The notes beneath the pieces were generated by a model. It saw only the letters and a list, made by a program, of their open reading frames with translations, had not been told where the DNA came from and did not search any database. Made by a program: the position numbers and the translations under genes. A stretch of 23,788 nucleotides of DNA from Gammaproteobacteria bacterium (GTDB lineage: Bacteria; Pseudomonadota; Gammaproteobacteria; GRL18), in contig WTAX01000110.1 of the NCBI GenBank assembly GCA_013139395.1, positions 1 through 23,788 on the forward strand. Reading direction: 5' to 3'. Below are positions 15,024-23,788 of this stretch, in pieces; the stretch's first letter is position 1, and every line of letters starts with the position of its first letter.

Positions 15024-18000
15024 TACACATCTTCAATCGTGATCATGGACTGATGTTTCTGCAAATTTTGGTGCTTTTGTAATCGCTCTCGATATTCCTC
15101 AATAGTCATATTCAAAAGCATGGAGCGATTATTCTTCAGATCAATAAAATGCACATGCTTGACATAATGTTCAATAACGTCCAGTTTCTGCAATGGTGTC
15201 ACCAGTAGTAATTGCAGCCCCAGTTTTTTAAATAGCTCTAAACCAAATCTTGTACTGTCTTTAGACCCACGCCCAAAAGCCTCATCAATAACGACCAGAT
15301 TGAAATGACGCTTCTTTTGATGAGAGTTCTGATGAGTAGTTTGCTGATGATTGTTGACCAGACCATATTGCAGCAGGATAGCGGCTGCCAGAATGGAATA
15401 GGCTAACTTTTCTTTTTGGCCGCCGGATTTGCCGCCGGAGTCAGAGTAACATTCTTTTTCACTTTGATCTTCCCGGTAGCGTTCAATCACATTAAACAAA
15501 TGCCAATAACGAACATCGACCACTTTTTGCGTCCATCTGGGTTCATTGCGCATTTGCTCAATCAGATCCTTAACCCGGATAAATTTTTCTTCTGAATACA
15601 GATTTTCATCGGCAGTATATTCAACACATTGTTTCAGGCGCTGTTTAAAATCTCTGACATCCACATCGGGAGAAGCAATACGGTCAATTTCGATGTAAGT
15701 GCCTGGTTGATAGTCCAGTCCATGCAGTGCGTTGTTGATCAAATGAATTCGGGCATCAATATCTTCTTCCTGTTTGTCCAGATGACTACGAAACAGGGCC
15801 ATGGCGCGGATGGTGTCGCGGTTGAGCATTTCCTTAAAACGGGCTTCATGGCGGGGCAGATCTTCTTCGGTTAAACGGGTGAGCATTTGTTTGTACTCGG
15901 GTAGTGCCTGCGGACTTTTATCCAGTTCAACCACATCATTGGGAAATTGATGGGCGAAATTGCCCATGGCAGAAATCATTTTATTTTCTTTATTGCGGCG
16001 TTTTTCTGCCAGATGCTGAATTTTAACATTCAAGTGTGTTTTTAATTCGCTGGCACGGTGATTGAGTCCCCGTATTTCCATGGTTTTATCGGCAAAACAT
16101 TGTTGACTCATTTCATCCAGAGTTGGAAAATAATGCTTGATTTGTTCTTCAGATAAGGTTTTGAATTGATTACTGGCTTCTGACAGAGCCTCTTCATCTG
16201 CTGAAATTTCACTTTCTTTGGCACCTTTTGCCCCATACTTGCCTTTGAGCTTCGTATCAATTTCACTAAAACTGAGTTGTTGTTCATCGAGACGGGTTTT
16301 TAATTCTTTTAAAATATTTGAGCTTTGTTCAAATTGCTGCTTTTCCTGTTGCAGCTGTTCAATTTTCTGGCTATAGACGGGCCAGTTGATCTGTTCAAAG
16401 GTAAAATTAAAATCTGCCAGATATTGGGCATTATATCGTTTATTATCATAATCCTTTTTTTGCTGTTCCAGAGTATTGATGGTTTTCTGCTGCTGTTTTT
16501 GTTGCTGCAATATGTGTATCAATTGTTGTGATAATAGTTCTATCTTCTCTTTGTTTGTCCAACCCAGAACATAACGGCTTTTGTCCTGAATATTGTACCG
16601 ATCATCTTTTTCGTGACGAAATTTTCCTGATTTAATCTGGCCGTTCGGGGTGAGTGCTTTTTCACTACGTCGAAAATTATTGAGATCTTCACAACACTGG
16701 TAATTAAAACGCTGCTGTAATTCACGCTGTAGCCATTCATAATAAAGTGTGTCGGATTTGATCTCGACTTTATTCAATAAGGAATCCTGATGCGGCTGAT
16801 GTGTCAGATAACTATTGACTTCTTTTACCCGATAATAGACCAGACGGGTGCCAAGATGGGTTTGTTCAACAAATTGGCTGACCTGCTGATAAAGCTCATC
16901 GGGTACAATTAAACTCAGGGAAAAATTATGCAGCACTCGTTCAATTGCCCCTTGCCAGAGTGTTGCTTTGCTTTTGACCTGTAATAATTCCCCAACAAAA
17001 GGCAGCTGTTCTTCACTGACATTCAGATGTTCGCAGAGTTGCTGGCGGATGGTCAGTTGTTTCAGGTGAATATTACTTTTACGTTTTTTAAGGGCTTCCA
17101 ATTGAGCCTGAAGCGATTGTGCTTCTGACTTGTTTTCCCTGTGCCGGGTTTTTTCTTCAAACAGGTCAGCTTCCAATTGCTCCAGTTGTTCGAGTTGTTG
17201 TTCAACAATACTTTTTGCCAGCTGCAGGTTGTTTAGAAATTGATCAGGATCCAGTTGGTCGGATAACCCCAGACTTGTGACAAGATGCTGGTAGTTGCTA
17301 TAGAGTTTACGGCTATCTTCGCGGTTTTTGGACTTGCGTTCAATCTCTATTTCCAGTTGTTGTAGACGACTTCCTCCATTTTTCAGGATTTCATCTTTGA
17401 GTTGTAAAATGGCCTGTTCTTTCTCCTGTTTGTCCTGCTCCAGTTTAGTCAGTGACAGATTAATACGTTCCAGTTCCTGACGTCGCTGTGTAAGTCGAGC
17501 CTGATACAGTTCAACGGCGATTCTGGCCATATAGTGATCAATGATATTACGAGAACTATCCATATGGCTGCGTTCATTATCGGCTTGTAGTGCCTCATCA
17601 CCAAAACGGCTGACAGGAGTCAATAATTCGACTTTTTTTCTTGCTGCAACAACGGCATCATGCAGGCGTTTTAAGTCATCATAATTTCGTTCCAGTTCTT
17701 GTAATTGTTCTTCCGTATCCGGTTTTTCCAACATGTTCTGGCGCACAAAATCAGTGACAGAACCCACAGATTTCATGGAGATGGTTTGATTGAATAATTC
17801 CAGAGCTTTGCCATCGGTACCCAGACCCAGTAATTTGCTGAAAGCCTGGGAATAGGGTGGGAAGGTATTAAATAATTCCACATCTTTAAGTTTGCGTAAT
17901 TGTTTTTTTAGCTGATTAATTTGCGAACCAAAACCAGAAAAATGATCTTGTATGTTTAACTCTGTTCGGGCAACCACAAACAGGCGTTTGACTTTGTTTT

Positions 18001-18427
18001 CTCCGGGTTTGAGCCAGAAAACCTGTGCCAGTGAAATAGTTTCAGCCAGTGCTTGTGAATAAAAACGGGCGATGAGTACGCTGTAATGCTTGTCTGAACG
18101 AAGACCAATTGCCCGAGCCTTACCGTATTCATCTTGTTGTGAGGTATAAAAGCCGTGAAAATAAGATTCAAGTGAACGTTCTTTATCTTCGGCCCCGGCG
18201 GCCTTATTGAATGCTAGTTTGCGTGTTGGCACCAGTAAAGTGGTTAAACCATCCACCAGAGTGGATTTGCCGCTACCGATATTTCCTGTCAGTAAGCTAT
18301 TTTCCTGTTGCGGTGACATTTTCCATATTTTTTGATCAAAGGTTCCCCAGTTTAATAATGAAAATTCATTTAAACGAAACCCTTGCCAGGATTGATTTTT
18401 GCTTTCTCTAGTCATGAGTTCAGTCAT
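15023..18427 (-). CDS. jetC: Wadjet SMC-like ATPase JetC
   Basis: A 1134-residue MukB/SMC-like ATPase. The Walker A motif GNIGSGKST lies at residues 48-56. Long glutamine- and glutamate-rich coiled coils (about 230-490 and 640-850) flank a central hinge-like globular part near 490-600. The ABC signature SGGKSGGQ is at 997-1004 and Walker B VVIDEAF at 1045-1051, and all ATPase motifs are intact. In Wadjet, JetC forms the loop-extruding motor with JetA (kleisin) and JetB. It overlaps jetB and jetD by one base each (TAATG), so the products are translationally coupled. The C-terminus carries a short imperfect repeat LQKHQN-LQKHQS. Length and order fit type I Wadjet. Confidence 0.94.
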   Translation of the reverse strand: MTELMTRESKNQSWQGFRLNEFSLLNWGTFDQKIWKMSPQQENSLLTGNIGSGKSTLVDGLTTLLVPTRKLAFNKAAGAEDKERSLESYFHGFYTSQQDEYGKARAIGLRSDKHYSVLIARFYSQALAETISLAQVFWLKPGENKVKRLFVVARTELNIQDHFSGFGSQINQLKKQLRKLKDVELFNTFPPYSQAFSKLLGLGTDGKALELFNQTISMKSVGSVTDFVRQNMLEKPDTEEQLQELERNYDDLKRLHDAVVAARKKVELLTPVSRFGDEALQADNERSHMDSSRNIIDHYMARIAVELYQARLTQRRQELERINLSLTKLEQDKQEKEQAILQLKDEILKNGGSRLQQLEIEIERKSKNREDSRKLYSNYQHLVTSLGLSDQLDPDQFLNNLQLAKSIVEQQLEQLEQLEADLFEEKTRHRENKSEAQSLQAQLEALKKRKSNIHLKQLTIRQQLCEHLNVSEEQLPFVGELLQVKSKATLWQGAIERVLHNFSLSLIVPDELYQQVSQFVEQTHLGTRLVYYRVKEVNSYLTHQPHQDSLLNKVEIKSDTLYYEWLQRELQQRFNYQCCEDLNNFRRSEKALTPNGQIKSGKFRHEKDDRYNIQDKSRYVLGWTNKEKIELLSQQLIHILQQQKQQQKTINTLEQQKKDYDNKRYNAQYLADFNFTFEQINWPVYSQKIEQLQQEKQQFEQSSNILKELKTRLDEQQLSFSEIDTKLKGKYGAKGAKESEISADEEALSEASNQFKTLSEEQIKHYFPTLDEMSQQCFADKTMEIRGLNHRASELKTHLNVKIQHLAEKRRNKENKMISAMGNFAHQFPNDVVELDKSPQALPEYKQMLTRLTEEDLPRHEARFKEMLNRDTIRAMALFRSHLDKQEEDIDARIHLINNALHGLDYQPGTYIEIDRIASPDVDVRDFKQRLKQCVEYTADENLYSEEKFIRVKDLIEQMRNEPRWTQKVVDVRYWHLFNVIERYREDQSEKECYSDSGGKSGGQKEKLAYSILAAAILLQYGLVNNHQQTTHQNSHQKKRHFNLVVIDEAFGRGSKDSTRFGLELFKKLGLQLLLVTPLQKLDVIEHYVKHVHFIDLKNNRSMLLNMTIEEYRERLQKHQNLQKHQSMITIEDV

Positions 18428-19125
18428 TATTTTTCTTTTTTACTGATATCAATGTTATCAACGCTCTTATTTTTGTCTTTTGCATAATCATCAAGTTTTT
18501 CCAGAATTGAGACAATTTCTTCCGCATTGACCATGGCCTTAATGATCCGTTGGACTTCAAAATCATCCTGATGGTTGATCAGAGTATTCAGAAAACCCAT
18601 TTCAATCACTTTTTTTATCAGTCCGTCAAGATCTCTGCGTTGTTTAATCTCATTACTGACGGTGGGATAATACGGTTGTAACCATTGATGAATTTCTGAG
18701 CGAGAGACAATCAGGCGAGGTGAACTGTCTTCACTGTCATGTTCTGCCAGACGTTTGCGCAATAAAACAATCAGCAGAGTATGACCAAAAGATAAAGCAC
18801 GTCGGGTAATAAGACGAGGAATTTCAAATCCTGCTTTTTTACTGGTCTTTTTATTTGTCAATTCTTCTGGTGTTTCAAAATCCATTTGTTTCAAATAGGC
18901 ATAACCTTCAGCGGGGTCTAAAACTAATGTCAGTCCTATTTGCTGAAAATACTCCCGGATGAGGTATTGATCCCGTTCCAGACATTGCCATAAGTCTCTC
19001 TGTCTGGCACGATAGATCGGTCCTTTTAGCAAGCGAACCTGTAACGATGATTTTTCTATTTGTTGTTGCTGTGACAGGGAATTAAATAATTCGTCCTGCC
19101 TGTTTTCCGGGATATCTTTTTGCAT
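18427..19125 (-). CDS. jetB: Wadjet MukE-like subunit JetB (DUF4194)
   Basis: A 232-residue protein with the DUF4194 pattern: LLKGPIYRARQRDLWQCL near residues 33-50, then REYFQQIGLTLVLDPAEGYAYL, and winged-helix-like segments around residues 100-190 (SRSEIHQWLQPYYP, DLDGLIKKVIEMGFL). In Wadjet it is the KITE/MukE-like partner that binds the kleisin JetA. It starts 15 bases after the jetA stop and overlaps jetC by one base. The last 30 residues are lysine- and aspartate-rich and probably disordered. Confidence 0.9.
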   Translation of the reverse strand: MQKDIPENRQDELFNSLSQQQQIEKSSLQVRLLKGPIYRARQRDLWQCLERDQYLIREYFQQIGLTLVLDPAEGYAYLKQMDFETPEELTNKKTSKKAGFEIPRLITRRALSFGHTLLIVLLRKRLAEHDSEDSSPRLIVSRSEIHQWLQPYYPTVSNEIKQRRDLDGLIKKVIEMGFLNTLINHQDDFEVQRIIKAMVNAEEIVSILEKLDDYAKDKNKSVDNIDISKKEK

Positions 19126-19140
19126 ATCTTTGTTTATAGC

Positions 19141-20601
19141 TCAGGTCTTACGTAAAAACGTGATTTGCGGCATTGATGCCGTACGGGTAATATTATCATC
19201 AGTTTGCCAGCTGATGGACTGGTTTCGTTGTTCATCAATATGAGCGGGTGTATCATTTTCGCAGGCCATTTTTACATAGGTCAGCAATTCATCCAGGCCA
19301 TACTGGATAGGATTGCTGGCGATAACCTGGGACAGTGTTGTCTGGCCATTGTTTTGTTGCAGGCAAGCATTAATATTGCGTTGTAATTTGAGTTCATCAA
19401 TATGACTGACTTCAAATAAATTGGACAGATCAACATCGGGGTTATCTTCTGCTTCATCGAGTTTTGAATTCAGTTGCTCTTTTTCTTTTGGGTGAAACAG
19501 ACGGCGGCTGAAAAGCGATGAAATTTCTGCCTGAAAACTGTCAACTTCGGTGAAGTACTCACCAGGATCGGGTTCCAGTTCATGGGTTCTGGCTTCAAAC
19601 TCACGGATCAGTTCAATAATGCGTTTATTATCCTGTGATTGCTCCTGAATGTAACGGCGCAATTGATCGGTGATTAGCTGTTTGGTGCTGTTGACCTTGG
19701 TTCCGGCATCCAGTAAATAAGCATAAAGATGCAATAATAATTCATCATTTTGAGCGAATTCCTTACTATGATCCTGACTCAGTAATTGTTTGAGATTATT
19801 GCGCAAGGTGGCACGCATATCCGGTGTCATCAGCAATTCAAAAAAGGCACTGAATGATTTGCCTTCATCCGAATCATCAATTACATCCTGATTAGAAAAG
19901 ACCTGATCCAGTACCTTGCCTTTTTGACTGCCGCTGACAGTGATTTTTTTACGGGTTTCCTTATCCAAACCACGAAAATTGGCCTCAACCTGACGAAAAT
20001 CACCTAATAACTGACGTGACATATCAGAGACCAGATACATATGCTCACGCACCTGAGTCTGGGAATAACCACTATCCATACCCTGCTCAACGGCAGTGAT
20101 TTCCTGTTCCAGTTCGGCTTTTTTGTGTTTCAGAGACTGAAGTTTCTTTTCTTTATCCGCTGACGTTCCCTGAACGAGATCCTGAATCAATTGTAAAACC
20201 AGTTTGAGGCGTGATTCTGTTCCTACAAAGTGTCGTCCCTGTAATTCCTCCAGCCAACGCAGAGCCTTTTCGACTTCAGGAAATAAATCACACTCTGGTT
20301 CTTCGCCATGCTGAGGAAGGTATTTACGCAGATAACCGCCTTTTAGGTTAATCCAGTCATCAATATAGGCTTTGGCAGACCTGGGATAGAGCTTATTGCC
20401 GTAGGTTTCAGCAATATCAGCAAGATGGTGATCCAGCAAGGCAATAAGTTCCTGGTAAGGCACAGCCCGGCGATTTTTCCGGATAAAAGCCAGATAAAAG
20501 AAACTGGCTAGTAAAGGAAAGTGATCAGCCCCCAGCAATCGTAAAGCACTGCTTGTTTTTTTGAGCTGATTCAGATAATCAAAGGTTAAATCATCGACCA
20601 T
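19141..20601 (-). CDS. jetA: Wadjet kleisin/MukF-like subunit JetA (DUF3375)
   Basis: A 486-residue DUF3375 protein and first gene of the jetABCD operon. The N-terminus (FDYLNQLKKTSSALRLLGAD) and the winged-helix region ending in FVGTESRLKLVLQLIQDL (about residue 125-145) are characteristic. A coiled-coil segment follows (about 155-185), then a helical region and a C-terminal part that ends ASMPQITFLRKT. By analogy with MukF it bridges the two JetC heads. The start ATG at 20601 has only a weak ribosome site (GGATAT). A TATAAT on the minus strand at 20635-20640 may be its -10 box, about 35 bases upstream. Confidence 0.9.
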   Translation of the reverse strand: MVDDLTFDYLNQLKKTSSALRLLGADHFPLLASFFYLAFIRKNRRAVPYQELIALLDHHLADIAETYGNKLYPRSAKAYIDDWINLKGGYLRKYLPQHGEEPECDLFPEVEKALRWLEELQGRHFVGTESRLKLVLQLIQDLVQGTSADKEKKLQSLKHKKAELEQEITAVEQGMDSGYSQTQVREHMYLVSDMSRQLLGDFRQVEANFRGLDKETRKKITVSGSQKGKVLDQVFSNQDVIDDSDEGKSFSAFFELLMTPDMRATLRNNLKQLLSQDHSKEFAQNDELLLHLYAYLLDAGTKVNSTKQLITDQLRRYIQEQSQDNKRIIELIREFEARTHELEPDPGEYFTEVDSFQAEISSLFSRRLFHPKEKEQLNSKLDEAEDNPDVDLSNLFEVSHIDELKLQRNINACLQQNNGQTTLSQVIASNPIQYGLDELLTYVKMACENDTPAHIDEQRNQSISWQTDDNITRTASMPQITFLRKT

Positions 20602-20732
20602 ACATATCCGGGTTTTTTTGAGATATTTTTGAGAATTATATCATGTAATGGTGAATCGTTTATAATGGCTTTTTGTTCGTTTCAATTTAAAGATATTTTT
20701 GATCCCCGTATTCAATGAGTGAGTGACTTGTA
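20602..20732. promoter_or_regulatory. Divergent promoter region between jetA and the SNF2 gene
   Basis: The 131-base spacer contains two opposed consensus -10 hexamers: TATAAT on the minus strand (20635-20640, toward jetA) and TATAAT on the plus strand (20661-20666, toward the helicase gene). They are 20 bases apart, and neither has a strong -35 at 16-18 bases. The arrangement would let one factor control both transcripts, but no operator is evident. Confidence 0.45.
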
Positions 20733-23615
20733 ATGGCTGTAAAGAAAAAAAGAGTAAAAAAGCAAACTGCTGCATCCATTGGTCATGGCTGGTTGAGTAC
20801 CGATGAAGAAGAAATTGAGCGCCGTCGACTGCGTTCAATTGAAGAATCGCTCAGTGTTAAGCGTATTCAGCCTAAAGGAACTGATAATACTGCAGTTTAT
20901 GGTGATTATCTGGTGTCTTCATCGGCTGGTGTGCACTCTGGTTCATCTTCGGAGTCATCCTCTGGTTTTCAATATCTTGTTGAATATCGTGATAAATATT
21001 CGCGTATTAATGCCTGTAGTTGTCCGGATTATCAAGTCAATGGCCTGGCGACCTGCAAACATGTTGAACGGGTTTCACGCGCTCTGCTTCGTAAAAAAAT
21101 ACCAGACAAAAGAACCTGTACAGAAGTTTTTATTAATAGAGGAGGCATCAACAGGGGCAATAAAGCTGTTATTGAAATTCTCTGGGCCGACAAACTACGT
21201 GCCAACAGCAAGGTTAAAAAGTTATTACAACCTTATTTTTCATCGAATAATACCTTATTGGTTGAGACACTTGCAGCATACAGGGCACTGGAAAAGAATG
21301 TCTATCAATCAGGGCTGTCAGCAGAGCAAATTAAGCTATCCTCTTTTATTATTCCCTGGCTGGAATCTAAAGAGCTCAGGGATCAGGCTCCTGTTAAAAG
21401 AGACGTTTATTTAAACGATATCGCTGAGGGTAAACGTGAGTCCAATATTGTTAAGCACCCTTTATATGATTATCAAACAGAAGGGATGCTGCATTTAGCC
21501 TTTAAGGGCAGGGCAATTCTGGCTGATGAAATGGGGCTGGGAAAAACGGTACAGGCGATAGCTGCCTGTGAACTTTTAAGACAATTAAATCATATTGAAC
21601 GAGTTTTGGTGGTGAGTCCGGTTTCGTTGAAAACTGAGTGGGAAGAACAAATCAATAAATTTACAAATTTGCCCGGTTTAATTGTTCAGGGAAACAGAGC
21701 TGAACGTCTGAAAAGTTACCAAAAGCCGTCATTCTTCTATTTATGCAATTATGAGCAGCTTTTGTATGATGCTGATGACATACAGACCTCATTAATGCCG
21801 GATGTGATCATCCTTGATGAGGCTCAGCGTATAAAAAACTGGCAGACTAAAACCGCACAGGTCGTTAAACGTTTGCAAAGTCCCAACCTTTTTGTATTAA
21901 CAGGCACACCGCTTGAAAATCGTATTGATGAAATTTATTCCATTGCGCAGGTAGTCGATCCTCATCTTTTGGGTCCATTATTCCGTTTTAATCGAGACTT
22001 TTATACGCTGGATGAGAAAGGTAAACCAACGGGTTATAAAAATCTGGATAAATTACATCATCGTTTGCGCCCCATACTATTGAGACGACGTAAGCATGAT
22101 GTTGAAGATGAACTTCCCGATCGGATTAATAATACTTATTTCGTCAGTATGCATAAAGAACAATTTTTGCGTTATGATGAATATAAAACAAAATTAGCCC
22201 GCTTAGTTCATAAGGCCAGAACTCGTCCCTTAAGTCCGGATGAATACAAAAGAATGCAAATGTATCTGGCTTGTATGCGGATGTTATGCGATACCCCCTA
22301 TATCCTGGATCAGACGTGTCGTATTTCTCCAAAACTGGATGAACTTAAGAAAATTCTACCTGAACAATTAGAAGATCCGGAAAATAAAATCATCATTTTT
22401 TCAGAATGGACAAAAATGCTGGATTTAATCCGGGATTATCTGGACAGTCAAGGTGTTGATTACGCCTGGCATACAGGTCAGGTGCCGCAAAAGAAACGTC
22501 GTGGTGAAATTAATCGTTTTAAAAATGATACGAATTGCCGATTGTTCCTGTCCAGTGATGCGGGTGCAACAGGCTTAAATCTTCAAGTGGCCAATATTGT
22601 TATCAATGTTGATCTTCCCTGGAATCCTGCGAAACTGGAGCAGCGTATTGCCAGGGCCTGGCGAAAGCATCAAAAACGACAAGTTAACGTGATTAATCTG
22701 GTTTGTGAATCCTCTATTGAACATCGAATTATGTCGATTCTAGCCCAGAAAAGTGCTCTGGCTAAAGGCGTTATTGACGGGGATGGTGAACCTGATATGG
22801 ATCTGCCATCAGGCCGTAAAGTCATGATTGAGCGCCTGGAACAGATGATGGGCACTCAATCCTCATTTGTTCCAGACCATGAGGATGAAAAAAATAACCA
22901 GGACTCTTTTGATACAGACTCTTTACCTGAAAAGCAGGTGACTCAGGCTGATTCGATGGATGAACTTTATCATGAAATAGAAGCCAGGCATCCTGACAGT
23001 CTGACGCACTTATCAGTCTTTGAAAATCAGGAAGGGCAGGATACTGTTTTTTCGGTGGTGCAAGGTGATGCCAAAGAACAAAAACAGCTGTTTCAGGAAA
23101 TAGCCAATGATCAGGGCAATAAGAGCATTGAAGTGATTGATGCTGAAACAATGGCAACCATTCAGCGTCTTGTCGATGCTGGAATTCTCAGTTTTAATAC
23201 GGCGAAACAAACACTGTTATCATCTGAAAAAAATGAACAGCGCATTCAGAAACAACGACAAAACTGGATAACTAATGCTTTGCATCGTTTTTCTGAAGTG
23301 GAACGTCAATTTAAAATGTCTGAGCTGTTATTTAATGGTGGATTTAAGCAAGAGGCATTAACTCCATCAATTATGGCTCTGGAGCTGTCAGTCTCCTGTT
23401 TATATCAGGCCATTTGCGGCAAAGTAGAAGAGAAAATTGAATTGTCCATTATTCAGGAACAACTCATTCCTCAGTTTGAGTTATCCGGTGAACTTCTCAC
23501 CATTCTGGCTAGCCTTAGAGAAGGTAGTGATATTCATCAAAATGAAGCTCTGAAATTATTAAAGCAAATGTCAGAAATGGTGGATGAACAATTACTGAGT
23601 CGATTATTGCCTTGA
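20733..23615 (+). CDS. SWIM zinc-finger SNF2-family helicase with long C-terminal extension
   Basis: A 960-residue superfamily 2 ATPase. A basic N-terminus (KKKRVKK) is followed by a SWIM zinc finger with C95, C97, C108 and H110. The SNF2 core has Walker A DEMGLGKT (265-272), DEAQ box (362-365), LTGTP (389-393), a C-terminal helicase lobe with SSDAGATGLNLQ (607-618), and motif VI QRIARAWRKHQKRQ (637-650). Residues 700-960 form an acidic linker, then a helical region (FKMSELLFNGGFKQEALTPS onward) that resembles a HEPN-like or substrate-binding helical bundle but lacks an obvious RxxxxH nuclease motif. SNF2/SWIM proteins remodel or translocate on double-stranded DNA. It is divergent from jetABCD with 131 bases between, so it may be an accessory of that system, or an independent defence or repair gene. 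The start at 20733 has only a weak ribosome site. Confidence 0.88.
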   Translation: MAVKKKRVKKQTAASIGHGWLSTDEEEIERRRLRSIEESLSVKRIQPKGTDNTAVYGDYLVSSSAGVHSGSSSESSSGFQYLVEYRDKYSRINACSCPDYQVNGLATCKHVERVSRALLRKKIPDKRTCTEVFINRGGINRGNKAVIEILWADKLRANSKVKKLLQPYFSSNNTLLVETLAAYRALEKNVYQSGLSAEQIKLSSFIIPWLESKELRDQAPVKRDVYLNDIAEGKRESNIVKHPLYDYQTEGMLHLAFKGRAILADEMGLGKTVQAIAACELLRQLNHIERVLVVSPVSLKTEWEEQINKFTNLPGLIVQGNRAERLKSYQKPSFFYLCNYEQLLYDADDIQTSLMPDVIILDEAQRIKNWQTKTAQVVKRLQSPNLFVLTGTPLENRIDEIYSIAQVVDPHLLGPLFRFNRDFYTLDEKGKPTGYKNLDKLHHRLRPILLRRRKHDVEDELPDRINNTYFVSMHKEQFLRYDEYKTKLARLVHKARTRPLSPDEYKRMQMYLACMRMLCDTPYILDQTCRISPKLDELKKILPEQLEDPENKIIIFSEWTKMLDLIRDYLDSQGVDYAWHTGQVPQKKRRGEINRFKNDTNCRLFLSSDAGATGLNLQVANIVINVDLPWNPAKLEQRIARAWRKHQKRQVNVINLVCESSIEHRIMSILAQKSALAKGVIDGDGEPDMDLPSGRKVMIERLEQMMGTQSSFVPDHEDEKNNQDSFDTDSLPEKQVTQADSMDELYHEIEARHPDSLTHLSVFENQEGQDTVFSVVQGDAKEQKQLFQEIANDQGNKSIEVIDAETMATIQRLVDAGILSFNTAKQTLLSSEKNEQRIQKQRQNWITNALHRFSEVERQFKMSELLFNGGFKQEALTPSIMALELSVSCLYQAICGKVEEKIELSIIQEQLIPQFELSGELLTILASLREGSDIHQNEALKLLKQMSEMVDEQLLSRLLP

Positions 23616-23623
23616 GCTGGGCT

Positions 23624-23788
23624 TAGGAGCCTGTCTGAGAATAGAAAGTCTACTGTGGGAAAGCTGATTTTGGCCATATTTTCCTATCATTTTCATTTAA
23701 TAGAACAACTATTGGCTTCAAATGATAGAAAAATCTGACTCAAAACAGCTTTCCCTCGCTACGACTTCTATTCTCGGACAGGCTCCTA
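23624..23788. repeat. Long imperfect inverted repeat, MITE-like
   Basis: The sequence begins TAGGAGCCTGTC and ends, at the last base of the window, with the exact complement GACAGGCTCCTA. The arms match over most of about 80 bases each: GAGAATAGAA near the outside, GGGAAAGCTG in the middle and TATCATTT plus AATAG near the centre. They close on a 5-base AACAA loop. The 165 bases contain no ORF. This is typical of a miniature inverted-repeat element or a decayed insertion sequence. It starts 8 bases after the helicase stop codon and could also act as a transcription terminator. The element might extend past the window edge. Confidence 0.7.

Noticed and set aside
15045..15085. Short LQKHQN/LQKHQS duplication at the JetC C-terminus as a meaningful repeat
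   Set aside because: Only two imperfect six-residue units in a probably disordered tail; likely slippage without functional weight.
20803..21414. 203-codon frame inside the helicase gene
   Set aside because: Shadow in another frame of the SWIM-SNF2 gene, whose motifs continue uninterrupted through this interval.
1..23788. CRISPR array or retron-type structure
   Set aside because: No regularly spaced short repeats and no reverse transcriptase or Cas-like frame; the only repeats are the tRNA-Leu fragments, the MarR operators and the terminal inverted repeat.

Overview
The window looks like AT-rich chromosome of a gammaproteobacterium. The glycolate oxidase subunits, the RND/LolA-like export genes and the tRNA-Leu fragments all fit that group. 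A glycolate-to-glycine salvage cassette would suit an autotroph that makes 2-phosphoglycolate with RuBisCO, for example a sulfur oxidiser or methylotroph, but this is inference because no carbon-fixation gene is in view. The left part is core-like metabolism and export. From about 4.5 kb rightwards it has the texture of an accessory or defence island.

Region 1 (1-4.3 kb, all minus strand): a small MarR-controlled export regulon. It reads marR, an SDR oxidoreductase, an 818-residue MMPL/HAE3-type RND transporter, and a secreted LolA-like protein cut by the window edge. The same 16-base sequence, TGTATATACACCTATT with a palindromic core, lies just upstream of marR, the SDR gene and the RND gene. 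In front of marR it covers the -10 box of a good sigma-70 promoter, so this is probably the operator of the MarR protein.

Region 2 (4.5-12.4 kb): begins and ends with a 61-base direct repeat that is the 3' half of a tRNA-Leu(UAA) gene, from the anticodon loop to the encoded CCA. Between the repeats lie a decayed fragment, an alanine/serine-glyoxylate aminotransferase gene divergent from glcDEF (glycolate oxidase), about 760 bases without an intact gene, and a Fic AMP-transferase-type gene with DUF4172. Region 3 (12.4-13.7 kb) is a mini-unit between the second repeat and a third, diverged one. It holds the 3' remnant of a Fic/RecG-like gene, two decayed ORFs and an intact HigBA toxin-antitoxin pair.

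Region 4 (13.8-23.8 kb): a complete type I Wadjet operon, jetABCD, on the minus strand (MukF-, MukE- and MukB-like proteins plus the Toprim nuclease). It ends 65 bases from the third tRNA-Leu fragment. Divergent from jetA, with 131 bases between, is a 960-residue SWIM zinc-finger SNF2 helicase with a long uncharacterised C-terminal region. It is the best candidate here for an undescribed partner of a known defence system. The window closes on a 165-base MITE-like long inverted repeat just after the helicase gene.

The three tRNA-Leu fragments suggest repeated site-specific integration at one tRNA locus, stacking metabolic, addiction and defence cargo. No integrase and no intact tRNA is visible in the window.
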